From an uncultured Lachnospiraceae bacterium (lineage in GTDB: Bacteria > Bacillota > Clostridia > Lachnospirales > Lachnospiraceae): DNA of 64,000 bases. The notes under the pieces were generated by a model that worked only from the letters and a program-made list of their open reading frames with translations, was not told the DNA's origin and did no database searches. Where the stretch lies: NCBI GenBank assembly GCA_944384125.1, contig CALWSF010000016.1:1-64000 (forward strand). The letters run 5' to 3'. Numbering within the stretch: position 1 is the first letter of the stretch; the number at the start of each line of letters is the position of its first letter. The position numbers were made by a program, and so were the translations under genes. This document shows positions 1 through 8,777 of this stretch, in pieces.

Positions 1-40
1 GCCTTGCACAGACCTGGCTCTTATTCTCTGCAAAAAAAGT

Positions 41-79
41 GCTGCCGCACTAATTATTTAGTGCGACAGTCCCTTTTTT
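41..79 (+). terminator. intrinsic terminator of an upstream gene
   Basis: A stem of CTG-c-CGCACTAA pairs with TTAGTGCG-a-CAG around a TTAT loop and is followed by CCC and a run of seven T. An A-run lies before the stem, so it may work in both directions. The gene it ends lies outside the window. Confidence 0.75.
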
Positions 80-97
80 ACAAAACAAAGTAATATA

Positions 98-168
98 TTT
101 AGTAAACTATTTACAAATATTCAAATATAAGGATAAAATATTTAGTAAAAATATTGACGTTAAGTAAA
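98..168 (+). promoter_or_regulatory. repeated TTTAGTAAA operator-like sites before the galactoside operon
   Basis: TTTAGTAAA occurs exactly at 98-106 and 141-149, and TTAAGTAAA at 160-168. The last copy lies just inside the promoter spacer. TTTAGTAAA-type half-palindromes are typical of sites for LacI-family regulators of alpha-galactoside operons in Firmicutes (family knowledge). No regulator gene is in the window, so the binding protein is unknown. The spacing of 43 bp between the first two copies, about four helical turns, would suit looping or cooperative binding. Confidence 0.45.
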
Positions 169-181
169 AATAATGTTATCA
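154..181 (+). promoter_or_regulatory. probable promoter of the galactoside operon
   Basis: TTGACG at 154-159 is followed after 16 bp by TTATCA at 176-181. The -35 is good and the -10 weak, as expected for a regulated promoter. The leader to the start codon at 297 is about 110 bases and shows no clear riboswitch. Confidence 0.45.
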
Positions 182-296
182 TTGCAGACAGAAGCCACAT
201 AAATCGGAGAAACGGAAAATTTATCTTTGTGGTAATTTTCGGGGGAAGAATATATAGGGCGCGGATAGCAGATGGGAAAGGAAGGGTAAAGAGACA

Positions 297-2384
297 TTGA
301 GCATTGTTATAAATAAGAAAAAGGATATTTTTCTGCTGAACACCAGATCAGTCAGCTACGCCTTCGGGATCGATGATCAGGGTCTTATAAGGCATCTGTA
401 TTGGGGAAAGAAAATTGATTCGGTGGAAGATTTTGAAATGCCGGTTCTTACAGAGGTTTCAACAAATGATCCGGTTTTTGAAATTACCAGAGAAGAGTTC
501 CCGGTATATGGAGGTCTGCGCTACAAAGAACACTGCCTCAGGGTAGTCTTCGCGGACGGAACCAGAGAGATCGTGTATCAGTACTGCGGATATGAGACGG
601 ACCGGACAGAAGAATACGAGGAACTGATTATCCGGTTAAAGGATGTCCGCTACGATTTTGATATGAATCTTCATTACAGAATTTATGAGGATTATGATCT
701 GATGGAGCGGAGCGTAACAGTGAAAAATGGGACAGCTCAGCGTATTCAGATTGAAAAGCTTCACAGCGGACAATTTCATATTCCCTATGAAGGGCTGAAT
801 TTTTCAAACGTACATGGACATTGGGGAGCTGAGCAGCAGCGTTTTACCCAGAAGGTAAGCTATGGAAAAATTGTGATTGAAAACAGAAGGGGAATTTCCA
901 CACACAATCACAATCCCTATTTTATTCTGGACAGGAATGCGACTGAGACTTCAGGAGATGTGTATTTTGGAGCACTGAGAATGAGCGGGAACTTCAGCGG
1001 TGTGATTGAGCAGACGCAGTATGGAGAGACTCTGGCACAGATTGGACTGAATTCTCATGATTTTATGATGGAGCTTGAACCGGGAGAGGAATTTGAAGCA
1101 CCGGCAGTTATATGCGGTTATTCAGAAAGCGGTTTTGAGACGATGTCCCGGAATCTTCATCATTTTGCGCTGAAAAATATTCTGCGGGAGGGATACAGAC
1201 CTGTTCTTTATAATTCATGGGAGGCGACCGGATTTAATGTTAACAGCCGGGAACAGATAAAACTTGCAAAGAAGGCCAGGGAAATCGGAGCAGAGTTATT
1301 TGTTCTGGATGACGGCTGGTTCGGGGAGCGGCATGGAATTGACAACGGCCTGGGGGACTGGTATGTCAATGAAAGTAAATTTCCCAACGGCCTGGATGAA
1401 CTGATTTCTGAGGTAAAAGCGCTTGATATGAAGTTTGGCATCTGGGTGGAGCCGGAGATGGTAAATCCCAAAGCACAGCTTTATCAGAGTCATCCTGACT
1501 GGATTTATCATTTTGAGACAAGAACCAGTGATACATCCAGAGGGCAGTATGTGCTGAATATGGGGAAAAAAGAGGTGCAGGATTTTGTATATGAGATGCT
1601 GGATAATCTCCTTACCGAATATGAGATTGACTATATCAAATGGGACGCCAACAGGCCGATTTCTCAGCCTGGCATCAGGAGAGACATCTGGTACACTCAT
1701 ATCGAAGCTGTCTATGAGATTGTGAGAAAATTAAAGAAAAAGCATCCGCAGGTGCTGTTTGAGGCATGCGCATCAGGAGGCGGAAGAATTGATTACGGAA
1801 TTCTTGGAATATTTGATGATTTCTGGACAAGCGACAATACGGATGCATACGATCGTCTGTATATTCAGGATGCATATTCCTATATTTATCCGATTAAGGC
1901 CATGCGGGCCTGGGTAACTGACTGTCCGAATTTCCTGTCGGGAAGAGAAATTCCGCTGAGATTCAGATACCACAGCGCAATGATGGGTACACTTGGAATA
2001 GGATGCAACATCCTTAAGTTTACGGAAGAAGAGGAGAATCTTTCAAAAGAAATGATCTGCCGGTATAAAGAAATCAGGCCGATTGTTCAGGAAGGAGATT
2101 TTTACCGGCTGGAAAATCCGTCCGAAAACAGATATTTTCTTTATGAGTATCTTAAGGGAGATCAGGGGCTTATATTTGCGTTTCTTCCACAAAGCAGAGT
2201 GGGACACAGGGGGACAACGATCCGGCTTCGCGGTCTGGAGGAAAATGCTGTTTATACACTTAAAACAGAATTTGGGGAGATTACCAAGAGCGGAAACTAT
2301 CTGATGAATTTTGGAATGAATCTCAGCCTGACTGGGGATTATGCAAGTATAATCATTCCGTTTGAAAAGAAAAACAGGGAATAA
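297..2384 (+). CDS. alpha-galactosidase, glycoside hydrolase family 36
   Basis: Hydrolyses terminal alpha-1,6-galactosyl residues (melibiose, raffinose-type sugars), probably in the cytoplasm because no signal peptide is seen. The 695 residues fit the usual 700-750 of bacterial GH36. An N-terminal beta-sandwich (to about residue 280) precedes the TIM barrel. The nucleophile is Asp450 in YIKWDANR and the acid/base is Asp513 in TSDNTDA. The start is TTG at 297, about 10 bases after a GGAAGGG-like ribosome site; no closer ATG fits the N-terminus. It is the first gene of a three-gene operon with a GPH symporter 39 bp downstream and a GH42 beta-galactosidase, so the operon takes up and splits mixed galactosides. 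Family assignment is firm; the exact substrate is inferred. Confidence 0.93.
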   Translation: MSIVINKKKDIFLLNTRSVSYAFGIDDQGLIRHLYWGKKIDSVEDFEMPVLTEVSTNDPVFEITREEFPVYGGLRYKEHCLRVVFADGTREIVYQYCGYETDRTEEYEELIIRLKDVRYDFDMNLHYRIYEDYDLMERSVTVKNGTAQRIQIEKLHSGQFHIPYEGLNFSNVHGHWGAEQQRFTQKVSYGKIVIENRRGISTHNHNPYFILDRNATETSGDVYFGALRMSGNFSGVIEQTQYGETLAQIGLNSHDFMMELEPGEEFEAPAVICGYSESGFETMSRNLHHFALKNILREGYRPVLYNSWEATGFNVNSREQIKLAKKAREIGAELFVLDDGWFGERHGIDNGLGDWYVNESKFPNGLDELISEVKALDMKFGIWVEPEMVNPKAQLYQSHPDWIYHFETRTSDTSRGQYVLNMGKKEVQDFVYEMLDNLLTEYEIDYIKWDANRPISQPGIRRDIWYTHIEAVYEIVRKLKKKHPQVLFEACASGGGRIDYGILGIFDDFWTSDNTDAYDRLYIQDAYSYIYPIKAMRAWVTDCPNFLSGREIPLRFRYHSAMMGTLGIGCNILKFTEEEENLSKEMICRYKEIRPIVQEGDFYRLENPSENRYFLYEYLKGDQGLIFAFLPQSRVGHRGTTIRLRGLEENAVYTLKTEFGEITKSGNYLMNFGMNLSLTGDYASIIIPFEKKNRE

Positions 2385-2423
2385 AAGGCTGACTGAAGAT
2401 CAGGCAGCCGGAAGGAGAAGGTA

Positions 2424-3785
2424 ATGAAGTTATCAAATTTTACTAAATTATCATTTGGAATAGGTGCACTGGGAAAAGATTTGTGTTATGCAATTATCTC
2501 ATATTTCCTGATGATTTATTTTACGGATACAGTTGGCCTTGCGCCGTTTTTTGTGGGAAATCTGTTTCTTGTAGCCAGGGTGTGGGATGCATTTAATGAT
2601 CCGATGATGGGATTTGTGGTTGATAATACCCGGACAAGATGGGGAAAGTTCCGCCCGTGGATTCTGATAGGAACAGTTTTAAATGCAGTTGTTCTTGTAT
2701 TCCTGTTTAAGCGTCCTCAGATGGAAGGAGCGGCGCTTTATGCGTACTATTCCGTTATGTATATCCTCTGGGGGATGACATACACGATTATGGATATTCC
2801 CTACTGGTCCATGCTTCCGTCTCTTTCTTCCACCAAAGAGGAAAGAGATTCCATGTCGGTTATTCCACGTATCTTTGCCAGTACGGCGTGGCTTTTAATG
2901 GGAGCGTTTGCACTCAAACTGGTAGACAGATTCGGAAATGGAGATACAGCAAAAGGATATTCATCCCTGGCGGCTCTGATTGCAGTCATATTCGTTATTA
3001 CCACCATTATTACCGTTGTTTTTGTAAAGGACAGAAGCAGCAGAGATGCAGTATCGGGCAAGAAAGCGGAGAGAACCACAATTAAGGCCGCCCTTCATGT
3101 AATTGGAGCAAATGATCAGCTGAAAGTGTACATCGGCGTCGTTCTGGCGTATAATCTGGTTGTACAGCTTGCAGGCGGCGTTGCTATTTATTATTTCAAA
3201 TATGTTGCGGGGGACGAGAATCTGTATTCTGTATTTACAACAGCGGCATCTTTTGCGGAGATAGGAGCACTTTTTGCATTTCCTGTTCTTTCCAGATTTC
3301 TGTCCAAAAAACAGGTTTTTGCCATTGCCAGCTTCAGTCCGGCAATCGGTCTTGTGGCTCTGATTGTAACCGGCCTGAGTATGCCGACCAATATTCCGAT
3401 TATTATTGTCTGTGGTATCCTGTTTAAATTCGGTTCAGGTCTGACGCTTGGTGCGACAACGGTTATGCTTGCGGATGTTATTGATTATGGAGAAGTAAAG
3501 CTTGGAACAAGAAATGAAAGTATCGTTGCTTCTTTCCAGACTCTTCTGGTAAAAACTGCTTCGGCGGTAGCCGGATGGCTGATTGGAGTGGGTCTTACGA
3601 TTGTCGGCTTTGTAGCCAATGTTGAGCAGACGCCCTCTACGCTTATGGGTATGAGAGTTCTCATTGGTGTAATTCCGTCTGTGATTACAGTCCTTGCATT
3701 CGTAATTTATGTGAAAGGATATAAACTGGAAGGTGAATATCTGGAAAATATTATGAAGCAGGTAAAAGAGAAAAAGGAGAACTGA
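2424..3785 (+). CDS. GPH-family sugar:cation symporter (melibiose-carrier type)
   Basis: A 453-residue inner-membrane transporter of the glycoside-pentoside-hexuronide:cation symporter family (MFS superfamily), with about 12 hydrophobic segments. The N-terminal DAFNDPMMGFVVDNTRTRWGKFRPW stretch (about residues 51-75) holds the D-x-x-x-D-P and R-x-G-x-x-R-P signatures of the MelB group that line the sugar and cation sites. It lies between alpha- and beta-galactosidase genes, with only 2 bp to the next gene, so it most likely imports alpha- or beta-galactosides with Na+ or H+. The start ATG has GGAGAAGG six bases upstream. The transported sugar cannot be told from sequence. Confidence 0.9.
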   Translation: MKLSNFTKLSFGIGALGKDLCYAIISYFLMIYFTDTVGLAPFFVGNLFLVARVWDAFNDPMMGFVVDNTRTRWGKFRPWILIGTVLNAVVLVFLFKRPQMEGAALYAYYSVMYILWGMTYTIMDIPYWSMLPSLSSTKEERDSMSVIPRIFASTAWLLMGAFALKLVDRFGNGDTAKGYSSLAALIAVIFVITTIITVVFVKDRSSRDAVSGKKAERTTIKAALHVIGANDQLKVYIGVVLAYNLVVQLAGGVAIYYFKYVAGDENLYSVFTTAASFAEIGALFAFPVLSRFLSKKQVFAIASFSPAIGLVALIVTGLSMPTNIPIIIVCGILFKFGSGLTLGATTVMLADVIDYGEVKLGTRNESIVASFQTLLVKTASAVAGWLIGVGLTIVGFVANVEQTPSTLMGMRVLIGVIPSVITVLAFVIYVKGYKLEGEYLENIMKQVKEKKEN

Positions 3786-3787
3786 TT

Positions 3788-5743
3788 ATGTGGCTTGGTG
3801 TTGATTACTATCCGGAACAGTGGGATATTTCTTTTCTGGAAGAAGATCTGGATAATATATGCGAGCTGGGATGCAATTCCATCCGGATTGCGGAGTTTTG
3901 CTGGCATCTTATGGAAAAGAAAGAGGGAGAATATGATTTTTCTTTCTTTGACCATGTCATCGAGAGGGCAAAGTCCAGAGGCCTTCGCATTATAATGGGA
4001 ACTCCCACAGCGACTATCCCGGCGTGGCTTGCGAAAAAGCATCCGGATATTCTCTCCGAGTTTGAAGACGGTACGAAGCGTACATTCGGAGGACGCCATG
4101 TATACTGCTTTAACAGCCCTGACATGTACGCCTATTCTGAGAAGATAATACGTGAGATGGCAGAGCATTATAAAAGTGAAAAAGCTATCGCAGCATGGCA
4201 GATTGACAATGAACTGGGACATGAGGGGAGCGATATCTGTTACTGCGCACACTGCCGGGATGCTTTCCGGAAATTTCTGCGTGAAAAATTTGAGGGCGAT
4301 ATCAATCAACTGAATAAGACGTACGGCACAGTTTTCTGGTCCCAGGAGTACAATGATTTTGATGAGATTCCTCTCCCGACAGCAACGATTACTACTCATA
4401 ATCCGGCGCTTCGTCTGGACTGGGAGAGATTTCGCAGCGAGAGTATCGTAAAATTTGCGGATTTTCAGACTGACCTTTTGAAAAAAATAATTCCGGATGC
4501 TGTGGTAATGCATGATTTTCCGGGCGGAGGTCTGGGAAAGCATGTTGATTACTCAGCTGTGTCAAAAAATCTTACACTTGCAGCTTATAATAATTATCCT
4601 GTGTGGGGAGGACAGAGAGAGCCTCTGAAGCCGAATGAGATTGCATTTGGGCTGGACTACATCCGCGGTCTGAAACAGAAAAACTTCTGGATTACGGAAG
4701 CTATCATGGGGGCTCAGGGACATGACGTGACCGGATTTGCACCGCGGCCCAATCAGGCAAAGCTGTGGGCATATCAGGGTATGGCCAGAGGATGCGAATC
4801 CCTCTTTTTCTTCCGGTATCGCGGTGCATCAAAAGGAGCGGAGCAGTTCTGCTACGGAATTCTTGACACAGACAATGTGAAGAGAAGGAAATTCTACGAA
4901 GTGCAGAGCTTTTTTACAGATATCAGAAAGTATGCCTCCGTGCTGGAAACACCGATCAGAAGTGAGGTGGCAATCGTCTACGATTATGACTCTCTGGCTG
5001 CATTCCGCATACAGCGCCAGAGCGTTCTTCTGGACTGTGAAGCTGAGATGAAAAAATTCCACAAGACGTTTTATGATATAAACGTTCCTGTGGATGTGAT
5101 TCCGGCGGGCAGTGATTTAAGCGGATACAGGGTGCTGATTCTGCCCCAGATGATTGTCACGCAGCCTGAGTTTCAGAGACAAATCAGGAAGTTTGCGGAG
5201 GACGGAGGAACGGTGGTTCTGACTTTCCGCGATTTTGTAAAGGATGCAGACAATAATCTCGTATTTGGCAAACGGATTCCGGTGGATTTTGATGATTTTG
5301 CCGGGGTATACGTTACAGAGACGGAAAGTCTGCAGGAAGGTCAGGAATTTCCGGTGGCGGGAGAGGGGGACTTTTCCTGTACAGAGGGAAACGGCGGCAT
5401 TTTCAGGGATCTTCTGGTATCAGAGAGCGCGGAGGTGCTTTTTTGCTACAATGATATTTTTTATAAGGAATACGCTGCAGTTACGAAAAAGCAGCAGAAA
5501 AAAGGATATGTATATTATATAGGCTGCGGGCTGGAGGAATCGGTGCTTAAACAGATTATGAGGAAAATCGCGGCGGAGCAGGAAATTTCCTTTGAACACT
5601 CGGCGGATGGAGTGGAGGTTGTATACCGTGGAACGGGAAAGGGGAAAATCCGGATGCTGATGAACCATAATCCTTATGAGGTTCAGAACGCAGATATAAC
5701 ACTTGCGCCTTTTGAATGCAGAATTATGCCTGACGGTAAATAG
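3788..5743 (+). CDS. beta-galactosidase, glycoside hydrolase family 42
   Basis: A 651-residue GH42 enzyme with no signal peptide, acting on beta-galactosides in the cytoplasm. The acid/base is Glu142 in QIDNELG and the nucleophile Glu304 in FWITEAIMG. A cysteine-rich patch, CYCAHCRDAF, follows the acid/base and matches the structural zinc site of many GH42 enzymes. The middle part (about 390-590) is the glutaminase-like trimerisation fold, and the last 60 residues a small beta domain. AAAGGAG lies just upstream and the gene starts 2 bp after the transporter, so translation is probably coupled. A strong terminator follows at 5802. Confidence 0.93.
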   Translation: MWLGVDYYPEQWDISFLEEDLDNICELGCNSIRIAEFCWHLMEKKEGEYDFSFFDHVIERAKSRGLRIIMGTPTATIPAWLAKKHPDILSEFEDGTKRTFGGRHVYCFNSPDMYAYSEKIIREMAEHYKSEKAIAAWQIDNELGHEGSDICYCAHCRDAFRKFLREKFEGDINQLNKTYGTVFWSQEYNDFDEIPLPTATITTHNPALRLDWERFRSESIVKFADFQTDLLKKIIPDAVVMHDFPGGGLGKHVDYSAVSKNLTLAAYNNYPVWGGQREPLKPNEIAFGLDYIRGLKQKNFWITEAIMGAQGHDVTGFAPRPNQAKLWAYQGMARGCESLFFFRYRGASKGAEQFCYGILDTDNVKRRKFYEVQSFFTDIRKYASVLETPIRSEVAIVYDYDSLAAFRIQRQSVLLDCEAEMKKFHKTFYDINVPVDVIPAGSDLSGYRVLILPQMIVTQPEFQRQIRKFAEDGGTVVLTFRDFVKDADNNLVFGKRIPVDFDDFAGVYVTETESLQEGQEFPVAGEGDFSCTEGNGGIFRDLLVSESAEVLFCYNDIFYKEYAAVTKKQQKKGYVYYIGCGLEESVLKQIMRKIAAEQEISFEHSADGVEVVYRGTGKGKIRMLMNHNPYEVQNADITLAPFECRIMPDGK

Positions 5744-5801
5744 TGGTTTGAGATATTCGGAAGACAGAATAAAAGATTAAAGAAGAGAAAAACCGTAACG
5801 G

Positions 5802-5850
5802 AATACTTCCCGGGAAGATTGAATCTGCCCGGGAGGTATTTTCACTTTTT
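5802..5850. terminator. terminator between the galactoside operon and the convergent DUF4349 gene
   Basis: AATACTTCCCGGG at 5802-5814 pairs with CCCGGGAGGTATT at 5828-5840 (one G-T pair), followed by TTCACTTTTT. It ends the plus-strand operon; the minus-strand side lacks a clean T-run but could still serve the DUF4349 gene. Confidence 0.8.
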
Positions 5851-5894
5851 GTGCCAGTCAGCACTATCTTATATGGTCTCTGTGAGCTGAAAAT

Positions 5895-6881
5895 TTACAG
5901 CTCTGTCGATTGCTCCTTATCCTCCTGTGTGTCAGGTAATGCAGAAGCGGCTTTTTCTATCATATGTTTTTTCCACCGTTTTCTTTTGCAGATAAGAAGG
6001 ATCAAAACGACAATGATCAGAACAGGTGCCCATATGGGGCTTGCCGATATAAGGAGAATAAACAGGTTGACAGCAAACAGAGAAACAGAATGGAGACTTT
6101 CTGAAAATCCGGTTTTGATTCTCTGCCCGATTGTTTCCGGCGCGGTGGGGGTAAAGCTGGTTACTTCACTGATATTCAGTGAAACTGTACTGTAATTAAC
6201 CTGATTGTCATAGAGGCGCAGCTGGGATTCCAGAGACTCCAGCTCATAGCGTATATCGGACAGCCGTTCCTCCAGTGAGAGGATGGATTCCAGAGAATCA
6301 GCTTTTTCCAGGAGCTCCCAGATTCGTTCCTGTTCGATGGTCAGTGACTTTTTGCGGCTTTCCACATCGGAATACTGGAGCGTTACGTCCTGTGTGCTTT
6401 CAGTTTTATTTGTGACGTTGGCCCCCTGTTCCACTGTGTCCATGAAAGTGTCAAGCATATCGGCCGGTATGCGTGCCACGATACAGGCATGGCGGGGGAT
6501 TGGCTCATTATTGCGGTTGGTGCGCTGGCCGGAGATATCGGACTGTTCCGTATAGCCGCCCAGTGAAGTTATGCGTTCTGTAACGGATGTAATCAGAGTA
6601 TCGAACTGATCCGTTTCAACATCCATATTTACATTGCGAATCAATTTTCGCTCTGAAGCGGAAACGGAAATTTTGGAAGGGGCTTCTTCAGCCGGACTGT
6701 TCATGTCAGAAACAGCCATCTCGGAAAATCCGTTTTCCGCAGAAGATACGCTGTCGGCCGCTGCGGTCTGTGGGGCTGCCGTACTTCCTGCTCCGCACCC
6801 GGCTGTGAGAAAGAGCATGGCACAGAGCATAGCAGCCGCGATATTTTTACGGTGCCAGAAACAGTATGGATTTTTTTTCAT
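5895..6881 (-). CDS. DUF4349 domain lipoprotein
   Basis: 328 residues. The N-terminus is a lipoprotein signal (KNIAAAMLCAMLFLTAGCG; lipobox LTAGC with Cys near residue 29), so it is anchored outside the membrane. A low-complexity Ala/Ser linker leads to a DUF4349 domain (about residues 75-260; R-K-L-I-R-N start, a helical coiled-coil centre rich in Glu/Leu and the L-Y-D-N-Q-V-N-Y-S-T-V strand) and then one transmembrane segment (about 270-295) and a basic tail. The second membrane anchor is usual for the family. Function is unknown; an envelope role is inferred. The start has GGGAGGAATTGAT before the ATG. It stands alone between two terminators. Confidence 0.85.
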   Translation of the reverse strand: MKKNPYCFWHRKNIAAAMLCAMLFLTAGCGAGSTAAPQTAAADSVSSAENGFSEMAVSDMNSPAEEAPSKISVSASERKLIRNVNMDVETDQFDTLITSVTERITSLGGYTEQSDISGQRTNRNNEPIPRHACIVARIPADMLDTFMDTVEQGANVTNKTESTQDVTLQYSDVESRKKSLTIEQERIWELLEKADSLESILSLEERLSDIRYELESLESQLRLYDNQVNYSTVSLNISEVTSFTPTAPETIGQRIKTGFSESLHSVSLFAVNLFILLISASPIWAPVLIIVVLILLICKRKRWKKHMIEKAASALPDTQEDKEQSTEL

Positions 6882-6959
6882 ATCAATTCCTCCCTTTTAC
6901 GTGCCGCCGCAGAAAGGCGGCCTGAAAACAAGTGGCTGCAGCACTTTTTCTATAGTCAG

Positions 6960-6988
6960 ATTATAAAATAACGGGGTTGTGTCTTCAA
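6960..6988 (-). promoter_or_regulatory. sigma-A-type promoter of the DUF4349 gene
   Basis: On the minus strand TTGAAG (6983-6988) and TATAAT (6960-6965) are separated by 17 bp, giving a start about 70 bases before the ATG. Confidence 0.6.
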
Positions 6989-7044
6989 TATGAGGAGGAA
7001 AAAATTAAGGAAACGGATGATTAAATTAATAATTTACAGAAAAC

Positions 7045-8595
7045 TTACTTTTTTCTGTGAAGCAAAAGCAGAAGACTGCCGTACAGGATGACAAGCAGAA
7101 ATGCCTGTGCCATTACCTTCAGAAAATCAGCGGGAAGGTTTTCAAGGGCAGGGTTCAGGGAGGGGAGAAGAGCTCTTAGAATACCGATTGAGACGGCAAG
7201 GCACAGCACCGGCTTTACGATCCCCTGTCCGGCCTGAAGACGGATGTCCGCTTCCCCCGACAGTGTATGAATATGGAGAAAGGCCAGAACCAGTTCACTG
7301 ACAAGAAGCGCAAAAAGGTAGGCCTGAATTCCGTACACGGGAATGAAAAATACAACGATAAAGAGAGTCAGAAGCATGGAGACGGCGTGGTGGAAGAAAA
7401 CAGAAGAGGTTTTCCCGAGGCCGTTCAATATGCTTCCCATTGTGGTGGACAGGTACATAAAGGGGCAGAGCCATGACAGGACTGCAATAAAAAATCCGGC
7501 TTCTTCATTGTGGTATACAGTAAGCCCCAGATCGTCGCCAAACAGGGTAAAAAGTCCGATGCACAGGATACCCATATACAGGCTGTAGCGAAGCGCCATG
7601 GAAATAGTTCTTTCTATTTTTCTTCTGTTTCCGGCGGCCTGAGCTTCCGAGACGGTGGGAAGGAGTATGACGGCAAGAGAATTTGTTATGGCTGAGGGAA
7701 ACAGAATAAAGGGGAGAGCCATCCCGGTAAGGACGCCATAAATACTAAGTGCTTCAGCGCTGCTCATGCCGTATGAAATAAGTTTGTTGGGGACAAAGAT
7801 GGCTTCCAGGCTCTGCAAAACACCCAGAATCAGTCTGTTCCCCATAAGAGGAAGGGCCATTGCCATAAGGGGGGCGGCCAGTGGCATCCGGAATAAGGGT
7901 TTATTTATCTGTTTCCTGTTTCCTGGAACTAACTGCTCTCTGTCAGGATTATATCCTGTATCTTCTGCCGGAGAAGGCGGGGATGAAAAGCTGTATGCCA
8001 GAAAGCTGAAGATGGCGGAACCGGCCTCTCCGATAAGCATTCCCCATACGGCAAGAGAGACTGATATGGAAATTCCGTTGGAAGAGCATACATGTGCGAT
8101 AAGAAATACGGCACTGATGCGGATACATTGCTCAATGAGCTGGGACAATGCCGGGACAGCCGTTTTTTTCCGTCCGTAATAATAGCCGCAGATACAGGCG
8201 TGGATGGCAGAAAATGGGATAGAAAGTGCCATGACGGGGAGCAGGGGGGCGCACCGGGGTTCAAGAAGAACGCGTTCTGCCAGAAACGGAGCCAGAAACC
8301 GGATGGAGACAGCCAGGAGCAGAGCAATGCCCAGAGAAATTGAGAGCCCTGTGTGAAAAAGCTCCCGCCCTCTTTTTTCATCCGCAGCTGTCAGCCGTGA
8401 TATGGAGGTCTGGATAGGGCCGGCGCAGAGTGCAAAGGCAATTCCGTGTATGGGAAATATCATCTGATAGATTCCCAGGCCCTCCGCCCCGATGGCCCTG
8501 GAGAGAAAAATACGGTAGAAGAAGCCGAGAATCCGGCTCAGAAAGCCGGCAGTGGTCAGAAGGAGAGTCCCGGCAATCAGAGGATTACGTTTCAT
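7045..8595 (-). CDS. SpoVB/MurJ-type polysaccharide flippase (MOP superfamily)
   Basis: 516 residues with about 14 hydrophobic segments. The N-terminal TTAGFLSRILGFFYRIFLSRAIGAEGLG pattern (about 15-42) is the classic start of stage V sporulation protein B and related lipid II or polysaccharide flippases. It likely moves lipid-linked envelope precursors across the membrane, for cortex or wall synthesis. A hydrophilic insertion at about 205-235 is a cytoplasmic loop. GGAG lies six bases before the ATG. The gene is single and divergent from the NhaC gene. Whether it serves sporulation or vegetative wall synthesis is not decidable here. Confidence 0.87.
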   Translation of the reverse strand: MKRNPLIAGTLLLTTAGFLSRILGFFYRIFLSRAIGAEGLGIYQMIFPIHGIAFALCAGPIQTSISRLTAADEKRGRELFHTGLSISLGIALLLAVSIRFLAPFLAERVLLEPRCAPLLPVMALSIPFSAIHACICGYYYGRKKTAVPALSQLIEQCIRISAVFLIAHVCSSNGISISVSLAVWGMLIGEAGSAIFSFLAYSFSSPPSPAEDTGYNPDREQLVPGNRKQINKPLFRMPLAAPLMAMALPLMGNRLILGVLQSLEAIFVPNKLISYGMSSAEALSIYGVLTGMALPFILFPSAITNSLAVILLPTVSEAQAAGNRRKIERTISMALRYSLYMGILCIGLFTLFGDDLGLTVYHNEEAGFFIAVLSWLCPFMYLSTTMGSILNGLGKTSSVFFHHAVSMLLTLFIVVFFIPVYGIQAYLFALLVSELVLAFLHIHTLSGEADIRLQAGQGIVKPVLCLAVSIGILRALLPSLNPALENLPADFLKVMAQAFLLVILYGSLLLLLHRKK

Positions 8596-8777
8596 GGAAG
8601 CTCCAAAAAGGGAATTTATAAATTATATTTATAAGTCTGCTGCTGTATGACGGGCAGAAGGAAAAGGAATGAAAACAGACAGGAGAAATAACAGATAGAC
8701 AGGAGAAGAGGGATTGAGTATACTTATCTGGGAATAAGCGGCAGGGAGATTATGCCGGTAAAACGAGGTAGAGGTAT

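Noticed and set aside
3707..4543. Long minus-strand open frame (278 codons) across the transporter end and GH42 gene
   Set aside because: It is antisense to two clear genes, has no ribosome site and no recognisable family.
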